Position numbers and translations under genes: made by a program. Under the pieces are notes generated by a model. It was not told where the DNA came from. It did not search any database and worked only from the letters and a program-made list of their open reading frames with translations. A stretch of 64,000 nt of DNA from contig JAOALB010000092.1 of assembly GCA_025331125.1 (NCBI GenBank), positions 1 to 64,000 of the forward strand, in the 5' to 3' direction. Origin of the DNA: Mycogone perniciosa (lineage: Eukaryota > Ascomycota > Sordariomycetes > Hypocreales > Hypocreaceae). Shown piece after piece: positions 11,532-22,326 of the stretch; position 1 is the stretch's first letter; every line of letters starts with the position of its first letter.

Positions 11532-13170
11532 TTATCACATTATCTCTCTATCTGTTCGGACATCTTATTCAGGAAGGGGGGATCTAATCTGACGGAGGAG
11601 TTCTTCCACACTAGTAGCTTGACTTGTATTAAGCGGAAGAGAGCACGAAAAAGGGCCAGCTTGCCTGAGCTTGCCAGAGTCATCACTAGCTGACTCTAGA
11701 TAATTCCAATACGGGCTGGAGCCATCAAATCTAGCTGAAACGCAAAGGACCTAGCATTTTCTATCCACTCCGGTCTTCTCAAATCGGGTTGCTTCAGTGA
11801 GCTGTAAAGCTCCTATTCGTCCGGTTCGGTTTTTTCCCTCAATAATACACAATCCTATTCATTAATATTCGTACTGAACATTACTTTGATCGCTGTCATA
11901 AAGACCATTTTTATGCACTGGATCAGGGGCGAGGATGCAAGATGGTGGTGAGTTAACCATGGTTAAAATCTTCTATATCGCAGGCTGTTAGTGAAAATGC
12001 ATAAAGTCAAGGCTGCCATTTAGGGCGTGTAAACAAAAGAATGTTGCAACCCGATGGTCACAGCCAGATGAAACATGACGTCGGAAGAGACCAACACAAC
12101 AACCTATTTACACCAACCAAAAGAGGGATGTTCATAGAGTTGCGCCTATAAATGATGAAGGCTCCGGTGAGCACGCTGGAAGCTATTTGAGATAGCAGTA
12201 GAGCGAAAATGATCGAGCTTTTTCACGGTGTCAGATGTCGGTAGTAATTGCAATACACTTGGAGCATGGATGATAATGGCCAAGATCCCCAGGGTTGCTA
12301 TGGTGCCACATCAATTTAAAACTACAAAACCACGAAAAAAAACACATCATCCGCAAAGGGAACAGGTTGCAAGATGGCGTAAGAGAACCACCCGATTTGA
12401 CATCGTTCTAGGGACAGGATGACACCCTGTCTCTTCTCCCCTCCAACAACAGCCGTGTAATGGGAGGGACGTCTGCGAGCTCAGCTGGGATCAATTACAC
12501 GTGTGCCACCAGCGTGTATCTAAAGTAGAAAGCGCTCAAGTTATGTGAGGCCTGGTGTTTCTTCGGCCAGAGTTCTGAGTAGAACCAAGCGAGTAAATTG
12601 CTGGTGTTGGTAGCCTGAATCATGAAGGGTCATGAGGCACCTCGCAGGTGTACTCTGCTGAACTCTTCTAGTAGGTCGTTCCGACAAATGCCTGTCGTCT
12701 TCTAAAGTCTGTTCCAACTCTGCCTTGCGGCCTTCGCTTTACTTCATTCATGAAGTCACATGCATGCTTCGTTTCGGTCAATTGCGATGAGGTGGTCTCC
12801 AGATGTCACGGATGGCTAATTCAACAGTAACTAAGCCGTGGGTGAATAGTCTTCTATAAAGAGGGATTGGATTATGTTGTATCACCGAGTTAATTCACCA
12901 CTTCAAAACGTCGAAACTTTTTCTGTAGTCTGACCTAGCTCGCACAGAAAACTGTCACGTTCCTACTTCTGTAACCCCCCACCCTTCCACTGCGCCTGTT
13001 CCTGCTAACTGATCCAAGTGCCTGGCTGCCGTCGAATTTGTGGAATTTCGCCCGCACTATCACAACTTTACGTTGATCGGAATCATAGAACACGCGATGG
13101 AGAACGCGAAACTCATGGAAGCGTCCGTGATTGTGTGGGCCCTTCTCGTATTCTGCCTAATCCACTTTCC

Positions 13171-13202
13171 CACGGGCCGGCCCGCCGCGGACTAAGCCGC
13201 GC
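13171..13202 (+). repeat. GC-rich 32-bp repeat, copy A
   Basis: It contains cacgggccggccc and then gactaagccgcgc, almost identical to copy B at 21132-21164. The copies differ by a small GGCC-type indel and by cgcgg versus gcag before actaagcc. Both lie in gene-poor sequence. The function is unknown; it may be the end of a dispersed element. Confidence 0.6.
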
Positions 13203-13910
13203 AGGTACTTTTTTGTACTATCGAAGGTGACATGGCATTAGCGGTACTACTTCGTCTAAGCTACTGAGTAAAATTCCAAGATGCAGAAACAGAAAACCCC
13301 AGTATAAGAAGTAGCGCAAGGTATATTACTACTAATTACTTGGCATCCAGCCCACATCTAAACATGCAGATTCAGCTGTGAATTCACAGAACCCCCCGGC
13401 GGGTAGCATTTCCATCCTTCATCATTACATCTTGTACGCTTGGATTTAACCTGTAGACTCATTAAGGTAGTCTATTATAATAGGATCACAGGCAGCATTC
13501 TATCAACAACCAGCATATACCCTAAAAGCATATATATTAATTGTTTTATAAGCAGCTCGACCCACTAAGAGTAGGTATTATCAACTCTTCAATCTTTGGA
13601 ATAGCAACGTTGCATTCTGCTCCAATAACTGCATAGTTATTTTGTATCTTGATTATATAGATAAAGTAGGATTTGTTAGCGTTAGGATTTGGCTATAAGT
13701 CTGGCAACTTACCGCGGGCGCCTGCAGCTTTATAGATTTCTATAGGAACGCCAGTCAATTCATAATACTGCCTTGGAAGCACAACACATTCTGTATATAA
13801 ATAACCTTAGACCATAAGTCAAGTTCTACATTTTATTTCCATGCTCCAGCTAGCCGACCTTTCCAACAAGGTCCGCGTTATCCAACACTTCCAATACTCA
13901 ACGCCACGTA

Positions 13911-14561
13911 TTAGGCTAGAAGGTCAGAGACAATAATTACAGGAGTCCCATCTCCCCGAATAGCATTGAAGCCAGCCTGACCATCTTGCTGTCTATTGAG
14001 ATAAGACCATCGTTGGCGCCAAGAGCTTATCGCATCGATTAAGCTTTGCCCAGTCGCATAGGCATAATCGCTAGGGTCCAAATTACCACTTATCCCAAAT
14101 ATTCCCGCCGTGGCCCTGCTCTGCTGCCCATTCAACTCGGCTTGGTTCGGTCTTATTTTGGTCAACTTCTTTATGCCCGAGGGTAGAATAATGGTCAAGG
14201 CATTGCCTGGCCGGTTCAGCCCTGTCTGTGCATCTATCGGTATGCAACTGGATATATAAAAGCCATAGTATAGGTATGCCGTCATACCACCCTGAAGCCA
14301 CAGCGGGATATTGGTATCACCGATGTTGTGGAAGTTTTGGATTGTTGCCGTGACTTGCTCCGCGGTTTGGGTCCAGCCTCGAGTAGTTATACGTGCATCA
14401 AATGTTGACTGGCCACTTCTCGGGATTTGCATCCTCATGAAGCAATTATCCGCATTGACAATTTGGGTAGATTGTTGACAGCTAACCTGGACGGCCAGAA
14501 GAGCAAGAAATGATAACTTCGAAATGTAATTTCTTAACATGTTTGTAGAGAGGTACTTCAT
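13911..14561 (-). CDS. Small secreted protein of unknown function
   Basis: This is a single-exon frame of 216 residues with no recognised domain. The N-terminus has two candidate Met codons. The second (residue 8, MLRNYISKLSFLALLAVQ) gives a textbook signal peptide with a hydrophobic core and likely cleavage near VSC-QQ, so the product should be secreted. The mature part has two Cys (in DNCF and SSCIP), is rich in Gly, Ile and Gln, and ends in VIIVSDLLA. It sits alone 2.6 kb from the RIP-affected transposon block and next to a MITE-like element, a typical location for fast-evolving secreted proteins. Possible roles include an effector or secreted defence protein; this is inference only. A non-coding open frame is possible but the signal peptide argues against it. 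Confidence 0.6.
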   Translation of the reverse strand: MKYLSTNMLRNYISKLSFLALLAVQVSCQQSTQIVNADNCFMRMQIPRSGQSTFDARITTRGWTQTAEQVTATIQNFHNIGDTNIPLWLQGGMTAYLYYGFYISSCIPIDAQTGLNRPGNALTIILPSGIKKLTKIRPNQAELNGQQSRATAGIFGISGNLDPSDYAYATGQSLIDAISSWRQRWSYLNRQQDGQAGFNAIRGDGTPVIIVSDLLA

Positions 14562-14757
14562 GACGTCCTGTCACGAAAATGAGCTTAGAACAGACAGAGA
14601 GATCAATAAGGGGCAATACCTCAAGTTTAGGGATGAGTAAAAAAGAAAAAGCAGGGGACTCGGGAGCTCGTGGTGAAGTGTCTCGTGTCGGACAAAGTTG
14701 AGTTGGTGCTGTTAAGATATATATATATCGAATAGTGGACCGTTGCAATAGAATTGC

Positions 14758-14965
14758 GTAACAGCGCAGCCGTCAAGTCAAATCTATCCAATAAATAAGT
14801 AACGAAGTGACATGTGGAAAAAATATCAAATCTATCAAATAGTGTGTACTGGAGCTTATACATATAAGTATAATAATACATTTTATGTAATTTATTTGAT
14901 AGTTTATATATGTCACTTTGGTACGTACTTGTTTGATAGATTTGACTTGATGGCTGTGCTATTAC
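14758..14965. mobile_element. MITE-like element with ~58-bp terminal inverted repeats
   Basis: The left arm (14758 to about 14816) and right arm (about 14907 to 14965) are inverted copies. They share gtaa.agc.cagcc.tcaag, tcaaatctatc.aa and aagtgacat as conserved blocks. The arms enclose about 90 bp of AT-rich sequence containing repeated tatcaaatctatcaaatag-type motifs. The total is about 208 bp, with no coding capacity. Mismatches are mainly transitions. No convincing target-site duplication is visible. Confidence 0.6.
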
Positions 14966-16055
14966 CTAAGGAGTTGACATAGCTAATACTACTACGGCGG
15001 ATACAGAATACTCGGTAAATGTACTTGGTACATGCGCTAAAAAAAACTTGTTCGTACAAGGGCCTAATTTCTCTCTAATTCTACTTAATATACTCCGTAT
15101 AATAAGTTGGAAAAAAAGATGGGATTTCACCTCCTATTTCCTACTATGGGTACCCTTAATTTCCGTAATTGCGTAATTGCGTAAGTAAACTAAATAATAT
15201 TAGGAAGGTAGAGTTATTTGTTATTGAGTAATGATATTTACACAGATAGTCCAAACGCCACCCGCCAAATTCTATACTGCACCAATATACCTTAAATAAC
15301 ATGTCGTCAATATCCCTTCTATCTACTTTATGTAAAATCTCCCTAGGCCGACTATTTTCTCCGGCTGTATGGCCGGCAAAATTTTATTAAGTCTTTCTTT
15401 CATCCTGGCCAAAGCCGTAGCTGAGACACGGCTTTATGGCTGTAATTTGTTGGCGACCCGCAAACCCCCGCGAGCCCTAGAACGCTGAGATGACGATCTA
15501 GAGCCTGTAGCGTGCGCTGTAAGCTAGCAGAGCTATCTATCTTGAATTGTGAAGGGGCTTGCTGGGTGCTGGGGTCAGTCGCCTTTACCATTGCCGTTTC
15601 CCTCGCTCACTATGTGACTGTTGTGGTTGCTATGACTGTTATGTTTTATCTCTGTTGCTGCTGCTAGAGATTTTTGCGGGTGGCGCATGGATCATCTCTG
15701 CAAATAGCCTTATTCTTTAGGTTAATATATGGAGCCCTGCCGTATTAAATGATAGGGTTTAAAGTAAAGTAACCTTATAGAGTTTTATGGCGTATAAAAG
15801 TTTTATTTAGCACTATTATAGTTATATGCGCTCTTTTTAATTAGCTGGATTGCAAGAAGGAGTTGGTTGTGAAGCAAGCTATTTCAAGTTATGATCTCAC
15901 TGCTCTAGCACCTCGGTTCCCTGGTTGCAGAAAGGCTAGAGTGAGAAAGTAGCTAGATGGAGACTCGAAAGCTAGCTTAGTACAGGGGCTGTGCTCTCTG
16001 TATGGAACCATCGCTGGTAAGAAAATAGTGGATGGATCGGGACGCAAGAGCTAAC

Positions 16056-16286
16056 TGGGGGCCTCAAAGTCGGCCATCTCTTGTGGGCGGTGGGCCATCC
16101 AAAAAGTCCGTTGATGTACATAGAAACAAAAAGAACATCACTACCCTGTTATTTTTATTAGCAACTAAAGTAGATTCCTGCCAATAATGGAGTTACTTTT
16201 CTTTCTATGTGAATTATATGTGTTACTAAACCAATCCCGTGGGTCGTGGGGGTCACCCACGGAAATGGCCGACTTTGAGGCCCCCA
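16056..16286. mobile_element. MITE-like element with perfect 22-bp inverted ends
   Basis: The sequence tgggggcctcaaagtcggcc (and two more bases) at 16056-16077 recurs exactly in inverse orientation at 16265-16286. Weaker complementarity continues inward for about 20 bp (gtggg blocks). The element is 231 bp and non-coding. Its family is unknown to me. Confidence 0.6.
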
Positions 16287-16513
16287 AGTAGTAGCCGCTT
16301 TCATATTGTCCGGCAGTAGCATATTTACCAAATATGTGGTAACTGGGCCTTGTCTCTTCGGCAGATACACGTAATGGATTCTACCTTTGCCGCAAATCTT
16401 GGGACAGCATAAACTACCCGTCCCTTATATAGATCACCTATGAGTACCTTTGGCAAATATAAGATGTTGTTTCGATAAGATCATATGACCTTAGGACGTG
16501 GAAGCTTCTTACA

Positions 16514-19500
16514 ATGACACTCCTTAGTTGGGCCTGTGCCTTGACCTTGGCCATATTCGCTACTCAAAGTAGCATTGCTGCCGCCGACTCCAGCACCTTC
16601 TACTCACAACTCCACCGATGTCCCGCCTCCTGCAATATAGTTGGACCAGACTCCAGAAACTGGACGACGTACCACGATGTTAGCAAATTAAGTCAATGCA
16701 ACCATACAGTTGTTTTCGACTTCAACATCTTCACTCCTCGGGTGTATCTAGGCCATACCGCCATCCGTGCCTGTACGTCATACAGCAACGATGCGCCATC
16801 TGACCGGAGGAGAGAAGAGACACTACGTGATCCGTTGAATTCTACTTCTGCTGAGGTAGAGATAGTGACTTGGGGCACACCAAACAACCAGAGACAATCA
16901 TCCATACTTGGAACAGCCAGCACATTGCGTCGCCAGTGGAGACCATCCACAACACGGAGCTCGTCCGTTTTGTTCGTACTCGGAGATGGCATCCTCCTCG
17001 GTCTTTACGGTGGCAGCGAGATCGTGGGGGACAGGACTGTTGAATCGCTTACAAAGCTCCTGTTCACTCAAGTTCGAGCAGAAAAAGTTGGTGACGGTCT
17101 AGCCATCCAGCTGTGTGGTCAAGGTCGCGACAGTGGTCATACTCTAGGCATGGTGGTTTCCACCAGTAAAGACTTTGTCTTGGTTCAGGCTGCGATGCAA
17201 AGCTGGGCCAACGCAACGTGCGTTGCCGGATCGGATCACTCAACCTTTGCCAAGGTCACGATCTCGGAGAGGCCGAGCGCAAACCACACATTGGCAACAA
17301 GGGCGGGGGCGTCGAGAGGCATCTTCTCCCGGGCGACATGCTCCTTCATTCAAGTGGTTTCGGGAGACTCATGCGGCTCTCTGGCTTCTAAGTGCCAGAT
17401 TACGGGAGCTCAGTTGACTACCTTTAATCCAAATCCGAGTCTTTGCTCAGCACTTACAGCGGGCCAATATGTCTGTTGCTCATCTGGAGAACTTCCAGAC
17501 TTTTCTCCCAAACCTAACTCAGATGGTTCTTGCGCTACTTATACAGTCCAGCCGAGTGATGCCTGTGGCGTTATAGCGTCCAAAAACTCAATTACTGCAG
17601 GCACAATCGAAGCCAACAATAAACAGACATGGGGCTGGCAGGGTTGTGGCAACGTCCAAGTCGGTCAAACTATCTGTCTGAGCTCAGGTATGTAGATGTT
17701 AAAGTGGCTCAATCATCCATTAAGCTGACTTGTTCAGGGACACCTCCAATGCCAGCACCGATATCAAATGCCATCTGTGGACCCCAACTACCGGGTACCG
17801 CTAAGCCAAACGACTGGTCGCAACTTTCGACTCTGAACCCGTGTCCTTTGAACTCATGCGTACGTCATCAGTCCTTTGTGGAACTCGAGTCATCACTGAC
17901 TTGGACGTCTTCTAGTGTAACATCTGGGGTCAGTGCGGTATCACCCCTGAATTCTGCACCGTCTCAAAATCAGCAACCGGAGCACCTGGGACAAGCGCTC
18001 CCGGAACGGCTGGTTGCATTTCTAATTGCGGAACAGACGTTACGAATAATGCCCAGCCGCCATCTAGCTTCCTCAGAATTGGTTATTTTGAAGCCTGGAA
18101 CATCGGCCGCAGTTGCTTGACAATGGACGTGAGCCAAATTCCATCAGGCTACACGCACATCCATTTTGCGTTTGGGGGAATTACCAGTGATTTCCAAGTG
18201 GACCTATCTTCTGTCCAGGATCAGTTCAATAAGTTCGTTAGCATGTCTGGCTTCAAACGGATTCTCTCATTTGGTGGCTGGTCATTCTCAACAGACCAGG
18301 TATGTACTCTTTACCCACTATCTACCCATTCTCATTCATATCGAACCATGCATTGACATTCGTAGGCTTCATTTCCCATCTTCAGAAACGGTGTTACGGC
18401 AGCTAATAGGCTATCGTTCGCGAATAGTGTGATTGCCACTCTTAACAAGTATAACCTTGATGGTGTTGACTTTGATTGGGAGTATCCTAGCGCTCCTGAC
18501 ATTCCAGGGATCCCTGCAGGAAGCCCAACTGATGGCCCCAATTACCTCGCCTTCCTCAAGACAATCCGCTCAATGATGCCGCCGGAGAAGACGGTATCTA
18601 TGGCTGCTCCGGCTTCCTATTGGTATCTCAAAGGATTTCCGATCAAAGAGATGGAACCAATCCTGGATTACATAGTTTACATGACCTATGATCTCCATGG
18701 TCAGTGGGATTATGGCAGGACCTTCTCGAATCCTGGATGTGTTAACGGCAACTGTCTTCGATCCCAGTGAGTTTTCCCCATGTCTCTCATGGCAATTTCT
18801 AACAAAGTTACTATAGTGTGAACCTTACAGAAACAAACTATGCCCTGGCGATGGTTACCAAAGCCGGTGTCCCAGCCTCTAAGATCATGGTCGGCGTTTC
18901 CTCGTATGGCCGATCATTTGGTATGACTGATGCCAGTTGTACTGGCCCGTCGTGTCTCTTCAAAGGACCAGACTCGTCAGCAGCGAAGGGAATATGCACT
19001 CAGCAGGCCGGATATATCGCAGATGCTGAGATTGCTTACATGATCAGTCAAGGAGGCAAGTCGTACCACGATGACGCCGTCAGCGACTCCGACATTGTTG
19101 TCTACGACGGTACTTGGGTAGCATATATGAACGAGAATACCAAGAACTCTCGTATATCCCAGTACCAGGCTCGCAATTTCGGCGGGATAGTAGATTGGGC
19201 GATTGACCTTGGAAGCGGGACTACCACTGGGGCGAACGGCACAAGTGTTGGAGGTTCTCCCAACGACATAGGAATCATTCCTATACCTGGCTGTACGACC
19301 CTTCTTCCAGCAGCCACGTTCACTCTAACATCTGCCTGCGCTACTGCCATTGCGAATCTCCCACCTTCTGGTCGAAACAATAAACCTCCGGGTCCTAGTT
19401 TTTGCAGTGAAGAATGTGGCGTCTTGCAGAAGATCACGGGGACATGCTGCGGATATGGCGGTACGGTCTCCAATCCCATCGTCATCCAAGCCGACGTTCC

Positions 19501-20299
19501 TCTGCCAGCTCCATTACCGCTTTCTCAAGGATATAACCCATCATGTCCCATCATGGTCCCAGAAGCGACATTCCCTGCAGGAAAGCCACTCCCTTATCCA
19601 ATCACCATCCCGAAAGGATCTCCTATCCCAAACATTATCTTTCCGCCCATTACGATTAACCCTAACCAACCTCTTCCAGCGACAGTCACAATACCAGCAG
19701 GGATGGTGCCATCCACAGCATTCATCTTGGACGGCATAACGTACTCTGCAGGAAGCCCGCTCTCAAACACTATAACTTTCCCTGCTGGTTTCAGAACCAG
19801 CAGCCCAATCGTTTTCCCTTCGTTCAACATCCCCGCCGGAACAGCGCCTTCAACTATAGTGTTGCACATGGGATATTATCCCAACAGCCCTATATCGGTT
19901 CCTGCGACGACCTATCCTGGCCAAGTCCCGCTACCGCAGCCCATTCAAGTACCTAGAGGGGCGAGCTTCCCGACGCCCTTGGCTATACCACAAGGAGCAC
20001 CGCTGGTCGTCCCTCCACCTGGGGCTACACTGGGCAGCATTCCGTCTCCGATTCCTATTGCGTTTCCCCTGGAAATGACGGAGTGTTGGAACCTGCCATC
20101 GAGTTTAACGTACACGGCACCACCAGACAGCATTACACCCACCCCGACAAAGGGTATCCCTGTAAGCCCGACACCGGAACTGCCTTATTCCTGCCAGCCG
20201 ACTGTGACGGTGAGCGCGTTGAATTGTCAGAAAGACTGTTGTGGATGGATACCGTGCCCAAGTTGGTGCAATGTCATGTGTGGCGGTGTTGTGTGCTAA
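16514..20299 (+). CDS. Class V chitinase, subgroup C (LysM-LysM-ChtBD1-GH18)
   Basis: I assign five exons: 16514-17687, 17738-17859, 17916-18299, 18366-18766 and 18817-20299. All junctions are GT..AG and in phase, giving about 1,187 residues. A signal peptide (MTLLSWACALTLAIFATQS) leads, then a poorly conserved region. Two LysM modules follow (about 273-321 and 340-389), then a type-1 chitin-binding module (about 407-450, CCNIWGQCGITPEFC), then a GH18 barrel from about residue 486. The catalytic signature DGVDFDWEY is intact (general acid about Glu599), so the enzyme should hydrolyse chitin. The C-terminal third holds degenerate Pro-rich repeats of the type P-x-x-I-x-I-P-x-G and a Cys-rich end (DCCGWIPCPSWC). 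Subgroup-C enzymes resemble the alpha subunit of yeast killer toxin and are linked to self/non-self or mycoparasitic interactions. It is secreted or wall-bound. Confidence 0.9.
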
Positions 20300-21131
20300 A
20301 TAGACTCTGCAATAGGCTCTTATCACACGATAGTGTTGGGGTGATCCGTGACTAAACATGGAAGTTAATGTCTGTTGGCGAAACTATTTTAGAAATAAAA
20401 TTAACTTGTAGATAGCCCCTTACTTTCATAAGTGATAGCTCCCTGTCCAGGGCAAGTGTGTTGGTGAATGGATAGACATTTCCTGTTGCAAAAGTCTCTT
20501 TGACAAAAAGAACTCCAAGTACTCTCCATTTCATATGCTATTCTAAGGTTCTTTTATGGCTGACTCTGGTACTAGTGAGTGTGTATGGCTCGATATCGTT
20601 GTCCTGCAGTGTTCTTGTATAATCAATGACTCCAATTCCCTCCAATTAAGCAAGCTTGATATTCTAGGCAATCACATACAAAGATAGGGAGACTAGAAAG
20701 GAACTGGACATACCCTAACTGTATTTCCGCCTCAAGCGAGCGAAAGTTGTGCTGACGACGAATAGATCAAGTAAATTGGCACTGACCTTGATCGGCTGGA
20801 TATGATATACCGCCTCTAAGCTCGCACTGATTGAGTGGCGCACACATCACCTTGAACAGCACATCTCTTCTCCTCAATGCGGGAAACTCTCTGAACTTGG
20901 ATTCTTCAAAATATTCCCCTAAACTCTTCATCAATGGGCTGATTTGGTAACCGAAAACAAGTAAATAATAGGCCTAAAAAAATCTCGGGCCTGTTCATTA
21001 GCTGTATGTAAGTTATGTTTTTTGTTCCTGCATTAGTACTAGTGTGTACTTGGATGATAGTAATGACGTGCCCTGTGTAGACGGGATAACTGTTCTGAAT
21101 ACCAGAAACTTGAAAGACTACCTAACTTGTC

Positions 21132-21164
21132 CACGGGCCGGCCGGCCCGCAGACTAAGCCGCGC
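21132..21164 (+). repeat. GC-rich 33-bp repeat, copy B
   Basis: It is near-identical to 13171-13202, sharing cacgggccggcc and gactaagccgcgc in the same orientation. It lies 8 kb from copy A, and both sit outside genes. Confidence 0.6.
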
Positions 21165-21430
21165 CACTCCCGAGTGTATAGTTGCACGTCTTTCAAGCAG
21201 TTCTGTGGGTTTCTTGTTTAACTTTGTACTCACTATTCAGCTTTCTTGTGTGACTCCTGTAGTTATCACGTATCTGTAGGGGCATTTCGACCGTAGGCTG
21301 AAGTGAATAGGGGTTAGAATGCTGATGCGCGAGATCAAGCCCTCAGGTAGTGTGATTTCGAGCTTTTGCTGGTAGTATATTGCTGTAGACATCAGCTATA
21401 AAAAGCTATCCCCAACAATCACAGAGTTCC

Positions 21431-21489
21431 CTAGCAATCAGTGTGATCCGTAGAAGTCAGAGAGATCTGTAGAAATCAGAGTGATACGG
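21431..21489 (+). repeat. Three-copy ~20-bp tandem repeat
   Basis: Three imperfect units follow one another: tagcaatcagtgtgatccg, tagaagtcagagagatctg and tagaaatcagagtgatacgg. They are non-coding. Confidence 0.6.
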
Positions 21490-21916
21490 TGGCTCTATGG
21501 CCAGTTCTGAGACTCAAAGTCTCCCTGATTATGCCCGTTACATACAATCGCATAGCTTCGGGCCCAGCTAACGTAATGTGAAAGGTCTGGCGTTTGGCGA
21601 TGAACAAAAAGGGCTTCTGGAATCGTATGTTTAAGATGAAAGAGTGATAAGGTCCCCTGCCGTTGAGTTGCTAGTGCCTCGTCGTTATCTAGAAGGGGGT
21701 GGCCCAAGTATAAGTTTTAGAGTTCTAAAAGGAAGAAAACATGAAGTTATCTGCTAATGTCAAAAGTTATATTAAAGCAGCCGCTAACATATCCAATATA
21801 GCCAATATGTAGAACAATAATCCGACACAAGAATATCACTTTTACCTTCATTCCCCAGCAGGAATCCCTATCCATATCTGGCGATTCATATCTAAATATC
21901 TGCAAATTAAGATGTC

Positions 21917-22320
21917 TCATTGGAACACCAGTGCTGTAGCTTTGTCCCATGAGATAGCAAGGGATCCATCTCCGTCACAATCGTCCAGGTATCCGATCTT
22001 TTTGTTCCTTGTTAATCTCATTGGGCTGTCCGAGTTGTTCATGACTATCACCCGACTTTGTATGGCTGCAACGCCCGGTGTGTCCAGATTACACACATGG
22101 TCCAGTACACCGTCTACCGCTGATGTGAAATGGTAGACTTGTCGCGCGAAGTGTGGATCTCTTCCCTCAAGCTGTTTCCGCTTCATTCTCGATCATGTCG
22201 TCTGGGACCCATGTACCTGTACTATTCCGGGTGATTTGACCTTCTTCGATAACGGCTTTACAGTTAAAACCTTCATATATCTTCTCCCTTTCGCTTTTAC
22301 TGATTTTTTGAGTTCGTATG
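21917..22320 (-). other. Possible coding remnant or extra exons downstream of the 22327-23276 gene
   Basis: An 89-codon minus-strand frame (21917-22186) and an overlapping upstream frame (about 22,186-22,345; contains KIYEGFNCKAVIEEGQITRN) both look protein-like, but they lie in different frames. Possible splice signals exist: GTGAGC/ATCAG gives a 44-nt intron, and GTACAT/ACAG a second. They would join the preceding gene to the 89-codon frame. Alternatively this is a decayed separate gene. I do not recognise the protein. Confidence 0.25.
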
Positions 22321-22326
22321 GTTCCT

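Larger units (their letters stand above)
11291..13910. other. Gene-free transition zone from AT-rich block to GC-normal DNA
   Basis: GC content rises abruptly at about 11,290. Near the border are two copies of the phrase gtggccgcctt (about 11,307-11,333). A hairpin follows at 11465-11531 and a GC-rich repeat at 13171-13202. The short open frames here have no coding character, and I see no gene. Confidence 0.6.
14562..16513. other. Gene-free accessory intergenic region with two MITE-like elements
   Basis: It lies between the secreted protein and the chitinase. It is AT-rich in parts and holds the inverted-repeat elements at 14758-14965 and 16056-16286 and a TACTCCGTA motif at 15091-15099. I see no credible gene; the short frames at 15,400 and 16,158 on the minus strand lack coding character. 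Confidence 0.55.
20300..22326. other. Gene-poor intergenic region
   Basis: It lies between the chitinase stop and the end of the unrecognised minus-strand gene. It holds the GC-rich repeat copy B (21132-21164), a three-copy tandem repeat (21431-21489) and the doubtful coding stretch described at 21917-22320. Nothing else is recognisable. Confidence 0.5.

Noticed and set aside
12228..13230. Short plus-strand frames (64 and 70 codons) in the transition zone
   Set aside because: No signal, domain or splice context; composition like non-coding DNA.
21495..21707. 70-codon minus-strand frame
   Set aside because: Vaguely protein-like but isolated, with no family and no neighbouring exons I can join.
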